Positions 10,107 through 20,743 of a stretch of 64,000 bases of DNA are shown piece by piece; the stretch's first letter is position 1, and every line of letters starts with the position of its first letter. This stretch comes from Geosiphon pyriformis (Eukaryota > Glomeromycota > Glomeromycetes > Archaeosporales > Geosiphonaceae): NCBI GenBank assembly GCA_016748015.1, contig JAAOMT010000261.1:13644-77643 (forward strand). Reading direction: 5' to 3'. The position numbers were made by a program, and so were the translations under genes. The notes beneath the pieces were generated by a model that did no database searches, was not told the origin of the DNA, and saw only the letters and a program-made list of their open reading frames with translations.

Positions 10107-11354
10107 ATGAACGAGGAGGGAGATTATAACCATGATCATAGGGATTCTAGAAATGAAGTTATACCTGACGATGTAAGATGCTATCGCGAAAAAGAGTATT
10201 GGGATGCGAGATATATAAAGTAAGTTTTCACATTATCGTTTCAAAATCTTGTGCCTCAATCTCACGTACTATTCTTAACATCATCATCATGATAAAAGAG
10301 AGATGATTCAAAGAAATAATAAAAACAAAGATCAGGAATCAGGGCGAATGAATGCGGCGACTTTTGATTGGTTCAAGACATTCGCCGAATTAAAACCATT
10401 GTTCAATCAGCACCTTCCTCCTCCTTTGTTTGTTTCTTCGGCGTCTAGTTCCGCGTCACCAAATATTTTGATACTGGGTTGTGGAAATTCAAGTATTTTG
10501 ACCAATTTCTCTTCCTTCCTGTTCGGGTATCCATTTCTTTTTGGTTATTGGTTTCCATAAGGTGTGATTTGAATTTCAGCACTATCTGAAGAATTATACG
10601 ATGTCGGATACAAAAACATAACCAACATCGACTTTTCGCCGGTTGTTATTAATCAAATGCATGAAAGGTGTTCAAAAACTCATGGACAGATGAAATGTAG
10701 TTTGAAATCGATGTTTTATTAGCTTCGAATTAAGGTGGGGAGAATACTACTATGATTAAAATGTAATTATATTATTATCTATTATCCTCACTATACAGGG
10801 GAAGTAATGGATGTCAGATCTCTCACATTTCCCGATGCTTCATTCGATATTGTAATAGATAAAGGTACTAATTTAGGATAAATCAATTGTTTTTGTATAT
10901 CAAAATACAAAGCTCACCAAGGAATGATTATAGGCACAATGGATGCGTTATTATGTGACAAAGGTGACGTGTGGAATCCGGCCGATGATGTGATTGAAAA
11001 TGCGAGGCAAGAGGTGGATGAGGTTGTGAGAGTCTTGAAACCTGGCGGAAAGGTACTTGATAAAATGATAACGGTGGTTTATTTTGTGAAAAAATTCAAT
11101 TTAAATAACCTTAATTTTATCAGTTCATATACATCACGTTCGGTCAACCACATTTTCGCCGCCGCCATTTAGAACGAGATTGTTGGAAGATTGAGTTGAT
11201 AACGATAGGTATAAGGATTTTCGAATCTTATTTAAGGCTTTTTATTCATAAATCTGAGCCTTACCAAAATATGCACTGATTTGATATATCAATTTCAGGC
11301 GATGCATTTCATTATTTCTTTTACCACATGACTAAGGACTTGCTAATTACTTAA
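10107..11354 (+). CDS. METTL/EEF1AKMT4-type SAM-dependent methyltransferase, 7 exons
   Basis: Exons deduced from GT-AG sites and frame: 10107-10219, 10299-10492, 10580-10696, 10799-10864, 10934-11052, 11124-11208, 11299-11354; 249 codons plus TAA. Every junction restores a conserved residue. The protein is a class I Rossmann methyltransferase: YREKEYWDARY N-terminal motif, FDWFKTFAEL, SAM motif I ILILGCGNS, NITNIDFS (acidic motif II), FDIVIDKGTMDALL (motif IV region), VLKPGGKFIYITFGQPHFR. This pattern is that of the EEF1AKMT4/METTL13 N-terminal family, which methylates lysines of translation elongation factor 1A; the substrate here is inferred. Introns are 71-103 bp. The gene converges with the Era-like gene, with 114 bp between the stops. 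No coding defect seen. Confidence 0.92.
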
Positions 11355-11468
11355 TGGAATTACTAGTAGAAGAGGAAAAAAACAAGAACACAACGAATAG
11401 AAAAGCAGATATTGTTTTTACCTTTTATTTGGCTAAATAGTATCTTCTCGATAATATGTAACGCTCAA

Positions 11469-13664
11469 CTAAAATGTTGGCTTTAAACGAAGTTTCAAAA
11501 ACAATTTCACCGGTCTTTTGAGAACCCTCGAGATTTCTTCTTGTGCGTATTCTACTACCTCATTGATGATATTCCCCCTTTTTCCTATTACTATTTTCTG
11601 TTTTTATGCAAAAAAAGTTCAAGGTTTTTAGCAGAATTTTTTTGATTAAAGTAATTAGAGAGTTTTCATTTCAATAATTGCTTAAACCTCTTGTGATTCT
11701 TTCCCAACAAGAATATACTGATCTATTCTTAAAACCCCATCCTCACGTATGGTCCATCCAAAATTCTCCTACAGGAAAAAATACTCTTGTTCACGAATAA
11801 AAATTATCGCGATTTATTCAAATTAAAGGATCGTAAGCCTAAAATACCTGTTTTATAATATAAGGTAAATAGCCATGCAATCTCTTAAAAAACTCGGCAC
11901 GAATTAACTCTTCAACCATCTTTAAATCCGCCATTTCTGTCTTTTGATTCGGAGGGTAAAGCCAATCATGGGGATAAGTTTTCGAGAAAAGAAGATCCTG
12001 GAATTTGATTAAATGATTGGTTTTTGAGTCTGCTGTTTTTATTTCAAAACCTAAAAATAAAATAAAAAAAGTTACCTTCATTTGTGTCAAACCCTGCTTA
12101 GTGACCGCCGATATTTTGATCGAGTCAGAAATACTTTCATAAAGGCCACAATATTTTTCAGTTACACTTCTGAGAACATAATGATCTGCTGCGTTTAATC
12201 TATCAATCTTTTGATGGAAAAAAAGATTACCATTAAAATTTAAAAATATTTATATTTTATTCTTACGAAGTTCAAATTATAATATAATGTGAAATATAAA
12301 TTGTTTTTCTCGCCTTGTTGAATATTAAGGTTGCGGGGACATTATAATCTTTGAGCCTTTCAAACATCAACCTTTCGGTGAAAGTTGATGGTGCCTTGAT
12401 AGCTCGATAGGCGTCTATTAAGATCAACACTATTAATTGCAAGTATTTAAGGAATTAGGTGCGTTGAATTTAGAAATTAATACAAAAATGTCTAGCTCAT
12501 AATTTCTTACAATGATCAACTTGAGATAATGAATGCCATGATGCATTCACTAGGTCACGATTTATCCGCAAGCGATTACGTCCAATTACTACACCGGGGG
12601 TATCTATAAAAACCTTTTAACCGAATCTGTGTTAAAAATTTCGTTCTCCTACCCATTGAAAAAATAAGGCAAAAATAATTGGAAAAGAATACCAAACAAT
12701 TTGCTGATTTTTTTCGGTCATTACTGCCAAAGTCTGTTCACGTGTAGTATGCGGCTTGTCGGATACAATTGATACCTAGAATCAAAGTAAAACAAAATGA
12801 AAAAATCCCAAAATTATAGGAGCTGAATGGGATGAAATCTTACCGTTTCCCCGATCAATGCGTTCAACATTGTAGACTTTCCGGCGTTTGGTGCACCAAG
12901 AATTGAAACTTTTAATAGCTTTGAATTCTCAGGTTGAATGAAATTCTTTTGTGGCACTTTTGGAAGTCTTACTTCGACACCTGCAGGAAAAAGCATTTTA
13001 AAATAAACGAATTGTTTCAGTTCTTGAATATAATATATATTTACCCGCCTGATTTATCGCAATTGGGAGTCTTAAAGTCGATTTTCTTGGTGCCTTTCTA
13101 ACAGCAGCAATTACACCCTTCGGGATCATAGAAAACTTGGATATTTCTATCACTTTCATAGCTGATGAGGCGAAGAATTTTAGACAGGAAAATATAATTC
13201 AATAAATAAATGTATTTCTCAAAGAATTACCAGGCTCATTTTTTTCTATTGGTAAACTTGATTGGTTTGGAAGTGGCTTTTTCAATAATTTCCCAAGCCC
13301 AGTGAAGACACCGTTGGGAATCTTGGAAAGTTTAGAAAATTCTCGAGGTTTCTCTTCTGAAGATGTAGAATCTGAGGCTTCACTTTTTGGTTGCTCTGAG
13401 AGAGATGATTTTTCCTCTTTTAACCTAGAACCAGAGAAGGGTGATGAGCCTGCGAGAGTTCGGTTACGAGAAACTATGGTGTAACTCCGATGAGAATGAA
13501 TCTGCCATAGTAGCGGTACCTCTAGTCCAAGGGTTCAAGGAAGTTCTATGGTGAGTCACGAACACATTTACTTGAAAAATGAGCTAGAATTCTAACAATG
13601 TTTTCTTAAAGAAACTCTTACTTTTTCGCAGGATTATCGAGAAGAGTTGTTTGTTGAAGAACAT
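11469..13664 (-). CDS. Mitochondrial Era-like GTPase (ERAL1 type), 10 exons
   Basis: Exons, 5' to 3' on the minus strand: 13664-13622, 13521-13231, 13161-13045, 12980-12844, 12775-12698, 12613-12511, 12429-12314, 12207-11848, 11768-11688, 11597-11469; 484 codons plus stop, frame kept throughout. The N terminus (MFFNKQLFSIILRK) is basic and hydrophobic like a mitochondrial presequence, followed by a Ser-rich linker. GTPase motifs: G1 GAPNAGKS, G2 region KPHTTR, G3 DTPGV, G4 NKID (formed across an intron), G5 region ISAVTK. After WLYPP comes the KH domain with the GKRG loop near the C terminus (VIGKRGNII). Era proteins bind small-subunit rRNA and assist ribosome assembly; mitochondrial action is inferred from the presequence. 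Odd points: intron 7 is GC-AG, intron 5 uses GTTTGG, and a hydrophobic insert follows G5. The start is chosen because its 14 codons plus one base join exon 2 in frame. Confidence 0.9.
12208..12313 (-). other. GC-AG intron within the Era-like gene
   Basis: On the minus strand the donor is AAG|GCGAGA and the acceptor TCAAAAG. Removing it creates NKID, the G4 guanine-specificity motif. The nearest GT donor (GTAAGA further in) would add an in-frame stop, so the GC donor is required by the reading frame. Confidence 0.75.
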
Positions 13665-14511
13665 TAGAAACTCGGAAAATTATGCACGTGCAATTTTCTC
13701 AACATATTTAGTTTTGTTAATCTAGGATGACTCACAAATACCTATCACCATTTTGTATAACATAAAATGTGATAAAATATAAATTAAATGTTTTGTCTTC
13801 AAGGAATGGTATGGTGAATCTTTAAGATGGCTAAATTGGCTAAGGCTAAAACAGTGGATTTGGTAAGAGGTTTTCTGATAATTTATTGTGAAAGAGTTTG
13901 GTTGCCCATAGCAAAAATGAGGGCAAACATTAAAAGAATGGTTTTAATAAAAAGTAATCACTCGGTATATATAGACTTAATAATTAGTTTAAATGACAGA
14001 TTATGTATAAAAAGCATTTATTATAGAACGTGTATGTTGTATACAAATAATTATTATTTTAAATAAAAAGATTTTAATGCTGTATTTTTTATTAAAATTA
14101 ATTATTAATTAAAAGCAAAATTAAAAAAAGTTAAATTTAAAATAAGTAATAACTTATTATTATAAATAACAGATTTTAACTTTATTAAAACAAATTTATT
14201 AAACATTTTAAAAAACAGTTTTAATATTGTTAAAAAATATATTAAATAAAATATTACAAAATATAATAGTAATAAAAGTTAAAAATAAAAATAAAAACTA
14301 TAAAAAAATTTTTAACAAATTAAAAAAAGCTTTTATAATACTAGTTAAAAGTAAATACAAAAATTATTTTTTAAATATTTGTAATATAAAAATTAATTAA
14401 TTATAATTAATTATAATTAATTGTATTAAATATAAAAAATACAAAATAATAAAAAATTTATTTTGTAAACAGAATATTGGTTAAATTAAATTAATAATTT
14501 AGAATAAAAAA

Positions 14512-14545
<34 letters not shown>

Positions 14546-14770
14546 TATTTATAAACAAATAGCTTAATCAAAAAATTTAATAGAAACATTAAACAAAATC
14601 AGCCAAAAAAATCAAAAAGAATAAATTTTATTTATATTATTAATATTATTTACTTATTAAACAATAAAGTAAGATGTAATTCAAATATTATTTAAGTTAA
14701 TATATAATAAAAAAACAATATTATCAATAAAAATCAAGATAACAACATATTTAAATAAATTAATAATTAA
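13665..14770. other. Gene-poor flank: possible orphan first exon, then AT-rich DNA
   Basis: 13827-13868 reads MAKLAKAKTVDL followed by a GTAAGA donor, so it could be a first exon of a gene transcribed away from the Era-like gene, but no second exon is found and the protein is not recognised. From about 14070 the sequence is almost pure A+T with an (ATT)n microsatellite at 14512-14543 and no support for genes. Confidence 0.4.
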
Positions 14771-15222
14771 TGTTATAATTTAAAAATTTAGTAAAAATTA
14801 TAAAATAATATAAAATATTTAATCATAATATAACACAATAATAATTTTAAAAAAATATAATAATAATTATTAAATAGTATTAATAACAAGTACTATTTTG
14901 TAATAATAGTAAATATTATAATACAATAAACACTATATTAAAATATTAAAAATAAAGTATTATAATATTTTTAATAAAACTATAAATATATATATATATA
15001 ATATTTTTAATTTTTAATCTTTTATGTTAATTATTTTTTAATTTTCTAGCTTTTATTAATAATTATTTACATTAAATTATTAGTTAGCAATTATTTTTAA
15101 ATAAATTTTTATTAAAAAAATAAGAAATAATATTAAAAATTAAATTATTACAGTAAAAATATTAAAATTTATTTGTATTATTTATTAAATAAAATTATTA
15201 TTTATTAATTAAATTAATTAAA
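14771..15222 (+). repeat. Decayed LTR-A, 5' part (split by LINE-A)
   Basis: TGTTATAATTTAAAAATTTAG at the start matches the LTR-A start at 26939 after loss of G and C; similarity continues to about LTR position 490. The remaining 3' part is found 35 kb away at 50375-50655. AATTAAAAGAA at the right edge is repeated as AATTAAAAAAA beside the second half, as expected for a LINE target duplication. Confidence 0.7.
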
Positions 15223-17169
15223 AGAAAACTTTTTTTCTTGTTAATTTTTTGGTTATGGCAAAAATATAAAATTGACAAAAAAATAGCTTTTTTTATTTTT
15301 TTTTTCCCTGTTTTTTTTTAGTTATTTTTTTTAATACATCTTTTTTTGTAAGAATAAAACTAGTAAATTTTTTTGTTAATAGTTTTGGTTCTAATTTAAC
15401 TGGTTTGGAGACCCACTCAACACCAAAAAAAAACATGTGAAAAATATCTATTTTTATAATCCATCTTATAAAAAGTCAAAGAAACTTGATACTGGTAATA
15501 GTATAATTAACTTATTTGTTAGTTTTTTAAAATTAGAAAATATTGGTGGTTCTAATAAAAAGTCTGTGATATTTTAGAAAAGCAAAGTTGGTAGTGAAAC
15601 TAGTAATGTTAACAGTTTATTAAATATAAAAAATAGAAAAAACACAATTACAAAAGAAATAAGCTATATTAATTTAAACACTTTAAAAACTAATAACATA
15701 TTAGATAATATTATTTTAAGGTTAATACACACTAGAATATATGTGTTAGATCAATCACTAAATAAATTTTTCTTTAATAAAATAAATAACAATAATAATA
15801 TGTTAATGTTTTTAGTTCTTAAGTTTGATAAATCTCAAAAATTGCTATTGGTTAAGTTATAAAACAAAAAAATTAGAAATATTAATATAGTAAAATCTTT
15901 TATATTAAATATTAAGCTTTTTATTGTGTCTAAAAGATTTCTAATAATAAATTAATAACTATAAAAAAAAATTTTATTGTATTGATAGTTTTGAGAGAGT
16001 CTTAATTTTTTTAAAATTTTCTGAAATTATTAAATTAATTTTCACATTAGAATTAAGTTTAAAAATGACTAAAAATATGATAATTTATGAAAATTTTTTT
16101 GTTAATAATAATATTAGAAAAACAAACAGTCATATGAATCGAAAAATTATTATTAAAAAAATTCCAGTTAATTTTCTTAAATTAGCTATAAAATCTGTTT
16201 TTTTTAAGTTTGATAAAATTATATTAATTAAGATACAGATTATTGGTTTTTGGCAAAAAGCCTTAGTTAAATTTGATACTGCTAATATTGTTAATTTAGT
16301 TGTAGCTAAATAATTAATTCTTATAAGAAAGAATTTTGTTGGTATAACCAAAACTGTTGATAATAAATAAACATAAGTATTTAGAAATTAGCATTAAGCT
16401 TTGCTATATATCTTATTAGTTGGTACTACTGATTATGATTTTTTTAATTTGTTGGTATTATATGATAAAAAAACTTGTTTTATTAATTATAATCCAAGCA
16501 TATATAGACATAACAGATATGTAATTGTTTATTTTGCTAATAAAATATCAAAAAAAGCTGCTATTGGTTTTATTCCAGTTTTTAAAAATATAAATTTGTG
16601 TTAAACTGGTTTGTTTTTGGCTGTTTGTGTTTAGTGTAAACAGTTTGATCATATTTCTATTACATATATATCTGGTGAAAATTTTGGTAATTGTAATAAG
16701 AAATTAATTAATTCTTAAGATTATATTTAACTAATCAATATTTATAAGAAAAAACAAGTTCTAATTATTTGGTCTATTTTTTTTAATGGTAAAACATAGG
16801 CACAAATGGCTAGTAAATTTTTATCTTTTCTTTTTTATGGACAAAATAATTTGGCAAAATTTGGTTTCTTTCCAAAGATGAAATTTCTCCTATTAATTAT
16901 ATTGGACATTAATAATAGTTTGCAGTTTTAAAATGCAGTTTTACTGATTTTGCAGAGCAAATTAATAAGCTGGCAAAAAAATTAAAAGCACTTAGGCTAA
17001 TAATTTTTTAGCTGTATCCTAAATATTAGTTATTAATAACTCTTTTATTACAAAATCAAAAAGTAAATATAATAATAAATAAGAATTCAGATACAGTAAT
17101 TAGTGATAAAACTATAATAACAAAGATTTCCTTTGTATTTTAAGATATTATTAGATTGAAAATAAACAT
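15223..17169 (+). pseudogene. LINE-A ORF1 remnant
   Basis: Collinear with LINE-B ORF1: the GLET/GLGTW-like start near 15400, RRM-like block at 16065-16313 (VFFKFDKIILIKIQII.FWQKALVKF), the LYILLVGTTDYD block (16401-16604) and a zinc knuckle (QFDHISITY, with the last Cys changed to Tyr) near 16640. Full of stops. Relative to LINE-B nearly every G and C that could change to A or T has done so. Confidence 0.75.
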
Positions 17170-17987
17170 TATTACAGTTCAAAAATTTAATAGAAATTAT
17201 AAATAATATAAATTAGCCAATTATGAAATAGCACAGCAACAATTTATAAAAAAAAATGATTTACAAATAACAGCAAGCACTATTTTACAATAGCAGCAAA
17301 CACTATCGTGCAAAAGCAGCAAGCATTATTTCACAATAGCAGTAAGCACTATTTAGAAATAATGGAAATAAAATATTACAAGACATTATTTTGTAAAACA
17401 ATAATTATATATATATACAATAGTTTTTAATGATGAAAAAGAACAAGCTTCAACTAAAAGCAACAAATATCTAAATAAAATCTTATTCAAAAAGAATTAA
17501 TAAAAAAAATAATAAATTGAATGAACATCACAATTACGAGATTAACAATAGAATTCACATACTTTCTCTAGTAAATGAAACTATCATTCCATCTCTGAAC
17601 TCTTTGGAAGAATAATTCCTGATTAAAATTATTTACATGGTTATTAATTAAATTGAAAAAGCTTTATTATATACTTAGAGAAATCGCAAAAAGGCCATTA
17701 ATATTTCGTGTTTCTAGATTAGAAAAACACATCAGGCAATTGCAAGGATAGTCTCAAAAAAGACCCCAAACAGCGGATAGATTTTAGATTAGTCTCTGAG
17801 AAGAAATACACAACATACAAAAACAATTAGAATTAAAGAAAAGACTTACATCACAACATCAAGAGAAAACCTTCAGTACATTATCATTAATATCCAACAC
17901 ATAAAATAAAGGAACTCACGAAAGACTGATTGCAATTAAAATAGGAGATCAACAATTAAAATATACCAAGAAAACACTCCCATAACA
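17170..17987 (+). repeat. Solo LTR-A (818 bp) inside LINE-A
   Basis: Starts TATTACAGTTC (mutated TGTTATGG) and ends CCCATAACA. ACAT occurs on both sides (17166-17169 and 17988-17991) as a target duplication; with the preceding A it would be 5 bp. It holds a 23-bp tandem array near 17268-17360. No internal region is present, so it arose by LTR-LTR recombination. Confidence 0.85.
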
Positions 17988-18654
17988 ACATAAACAATTT
18001 GTCTAATATGATTATAGACTTGTTGACCAAGATAAAAATTATTAATTTGGATTTAAATACCTCTTTTTATTAATGACTAAGTTGGTTTAAAAAGTTGCTA
18101 TGTGTAATATTTAAAATATCAATGTTTCTGTTAAACAAAAAAATATTATTCTTTGATATGTGAATTTAGACAACATAATTTCTATTATTATAAAAACAAA
18201 ATTAAAATTTAATATTAGATCTTAAATTATAAATAAGCTTAATAAGATTCAAATTTTCACATCTGGTTTGAATAAAATTTTTTTTAACACTAATATAACA
18301 GTTATTATAAACAGTTTTTTGACTTGTTATGTTTTAAAAATTAAAGAGATTCTAGATAGAATTATTTTAATCTGTTTTTTGTTTAAAAATAGATTTTCAG
18401 TTGTGATTTTGGATTTGTATATTGGTGCTTTAATTAAAGCTAGATTTAAATAAGTGTTAATAATCAATTTTTATATTGTTAAATCAGTTAAATTCAATAT
18501 TTTTGTGGTTTTAAATAGGAATTTCAATGAGAATAAATCCAAAAAAAGTGTAAGTTTTAAGTTTTGTTTAGATTTAAATTAAATCAACTTATTCAATAAA
18601 TATTTAATAGTAAGATTTCTATTTAAAACAATTTCAAAAGGAAAATAAAAATAA
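17988..18654 (+). pseudogene. LINE-A ORF2 start, endonuclease N-terminal half
   Basis: Matches LINE-B from the ORF2 start to just before the KTIDF segment of the AP-like endonuclease: SGLNKIFFNTNITVIINS, then LNRNFNENKSKKSVSF (GGDFNED site degraded). Interrupted at 18655 by LINE-B; resumes at 25527 with KKFIDYIFV. Confidence 0.75.
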
Positions 18655-18785
18655 AAAATCTTTCTCTTATTGATCTCTTGATTACAATAAGAGCTTGATT
18701 TTTTCGAAGAAGTAAATTTTCCTTCCTCCCTTACCCCTATAAGTTTCACAGTTATTTCTTCCAATGTATCTTTGTTTGTGGATAT

Positions 18786-20743
18786 GGATCCAGTAGACTC
18801 TTCTGCTAGTGGGTTGGTATCTATTTTGGCTGGGTTGGGGACCTGGTTGAATGTCAAAACCAAGCATCAGATGAGTGCTCATTTATGAGATGTGTCTTAT
18901 AAAAAACCCAAGAAGCTTGTTGTTGCTAGTGGTGTTGTCAAGATGTCTGCCAGCTCTCTGGTTCTTATGGATATACTTACTGATGGTAACAAATCTGTGA
19001 GATCATGAGGCAGCAAAGTAAACAGTAAAACAAGCAGTATTAGTGGCATTTCAAACTTGGAAAACATGAAGAACATGATTGCAGAAGAAATAAATTATGC
19101 TGATTTGAATGCTTTGGAAATCGATGATAAGATGGATAACACTACTCCCAGGAAGACATGTACTAGGACATATGTTTTAAGTAGCAAGCCAAACAAGATT
19201 TTTTTCAATGATTTAAGTGACGGCAACAACAATGTTTTGACACTTCCAGCTTTTAAATTTTCTGGTACTAAACATTTGCTGGCTGCTGAGTTATGTGTCT
19301 TGGATAAATGCGATTTTGGGCCTGTCAAATTTTTCACACTTGATGTTGAATTGTCAGCTGTACCTGGAAAGACAAATAGTAATAAATTGATGGCAATAAA
19401 AAAAATTTTCTATCAAATTGATGAATTTGGGAGGGGCGTCAACTCCCTTAAAATTTCCTGGGGTCATTAGATCCTCCTTTACATCTGAATTGAGTCTAAA
19501 GAAGGTTAGAGAATTGGCAACTCATGAGAAAATTGTGATAAATGTTGATGTTAGACAGGTAAACAAACATTTGGATCAGGTAATTATTGTTAAGGAGATT
19601 TCAGTTGATCTTCCCAAATCAGCTGTAGAATCTGTTTTTTTTAAATTTGGAAAGATTGTATCAATCAAGATGCAATTGATTGACTTGTGGCAAAAAACTT
19701 TAGTAGAGTTTGAGTTGTCTGAGATAGCTGATTTGGTCACAGCTAGATGGTTTGTTGTCATGGGAAAGGATTCAGTTCATGTGGTAAAAGCTATTAATAA
19801 TAAACATATATGGGTATCTAGAGCTCAACACTGAGCTTTGCTTTATACTCTTCTAGTTGGTACTACGGCTCATAATCTTTTGGACTTGTTGGAGTTATAT
19901 GATAGGAAAACCTGTTTTATTGGCTGTAATCCTAACTCTTATGTGTATAATAGATGTGCAATTGTGTGCTTTATTGATAAGACATCTAAATTGGCTGCTA
20001 TTGGTTCTGCTCCAGTGTTTAAGAGTGTGAATTTGCACTGGGCTGGTCTTTCTTTAGCCCATTGTGCTCATTGCAAACAGTTTGGTCATATCTCTACAAC
20101 ATGCTTATTGGATGGGAATTTTGGTATTCATAGTAAGTGGGTGGTCACTCCTTAGGATTGAGTTTGTTTGGCCAACTTATATAGGAAGAAGCAAGCACTA
20201 ATTGTTTGTTCAATTTTTTTTGGTGGGAAAACTTGGGCTCAGATTGCTGGTGGTTCTTCCTCTTATATAGTTTTATTGGGTACTCTAGGTTCTAGTTTAT
20301 TTTCAGGCACAAAGCTTGCACTGATAGATTCTAGTTCTTTTGATAATTTCTATTTGGTTGATTGGTTGGTCTCTTTAGAATGCTCTTTAGAGCTTCTAAT
20401 GGATCAGGTTTCTGGTATTATGAAGAAATTGAGTTTTGTGAAATTGATGCTTCTGGCATCCAAATCTCTTATTCCTCCTCTGGTTGTTCTTGTATCTGTT
20501 GCACCCAATTTGGATTTTGATATGACTTTAAATATCATGATGGTGTTCCCTTCTCTATTACTGTCAATTGTTGCTGACTCAGTTTCTGACCTTGGTCTGA
20601 GTAGTTCTAAAGTTTTAATGTCCAAAGTAAATGAATTGAAATCCAAAATAGTGGCTTTGGAGGTGTTGGTTGAATCTGTTTTGGAAAAATTGAATCATTT
20701 GTGCTCTGGTTTAGGCTCATCAACTTCTCTTATTCCTCAATGA
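18786..20743 (+). pseudogene. LINE-B ORF1: RRM-like and CCHC RNA-binding protein
   Basis: Starts MDPVDSSASGLVS at 18786 and ends at TGA 20741-20743. Around 19590-19770 lies an RRM-like fold (VESVFFKFGKIVSIKMQL, then WQKTLVEF), and at 20068-20109 a CCHC zinc knuckle (CAHCKQFGHISTTC). A Leu/Ser-rich, partly coiled C-terminal region follows (20400-20740). Breaks: TGA at 18887 (R or W codon), TGA near 18994, a frameshift near 19420-19465, TGA at 19832, and TAG/TGA near 20154-20160. ORF1 proteins of this type coat LINE RNA; that role is family knowledge. Confidence 0.85.

Noticed and set aside
13302-13484. Plus-strand frame of 60 codons opposite the Era-like gene
   Set aside because: It is the antisense shadow of exon 2 of that gene, whose minus-strand frame links in phase to the other exons.
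13827-14066. Small open frame MAKLAKAKTVDL...
   Set aside because: No recognised domain, runs into AT-rich sequence, and a splice donor follows codon 12 with no matching acceptor or exon. Mentioned only as a possible orphan first exon.
17268-17360. CRISPR-like array of 23-bp repeats
   Set aside because: Units are directly adjacent without spacers, lie inside an LTR and are shared by its other copies. Eukaryotic context.
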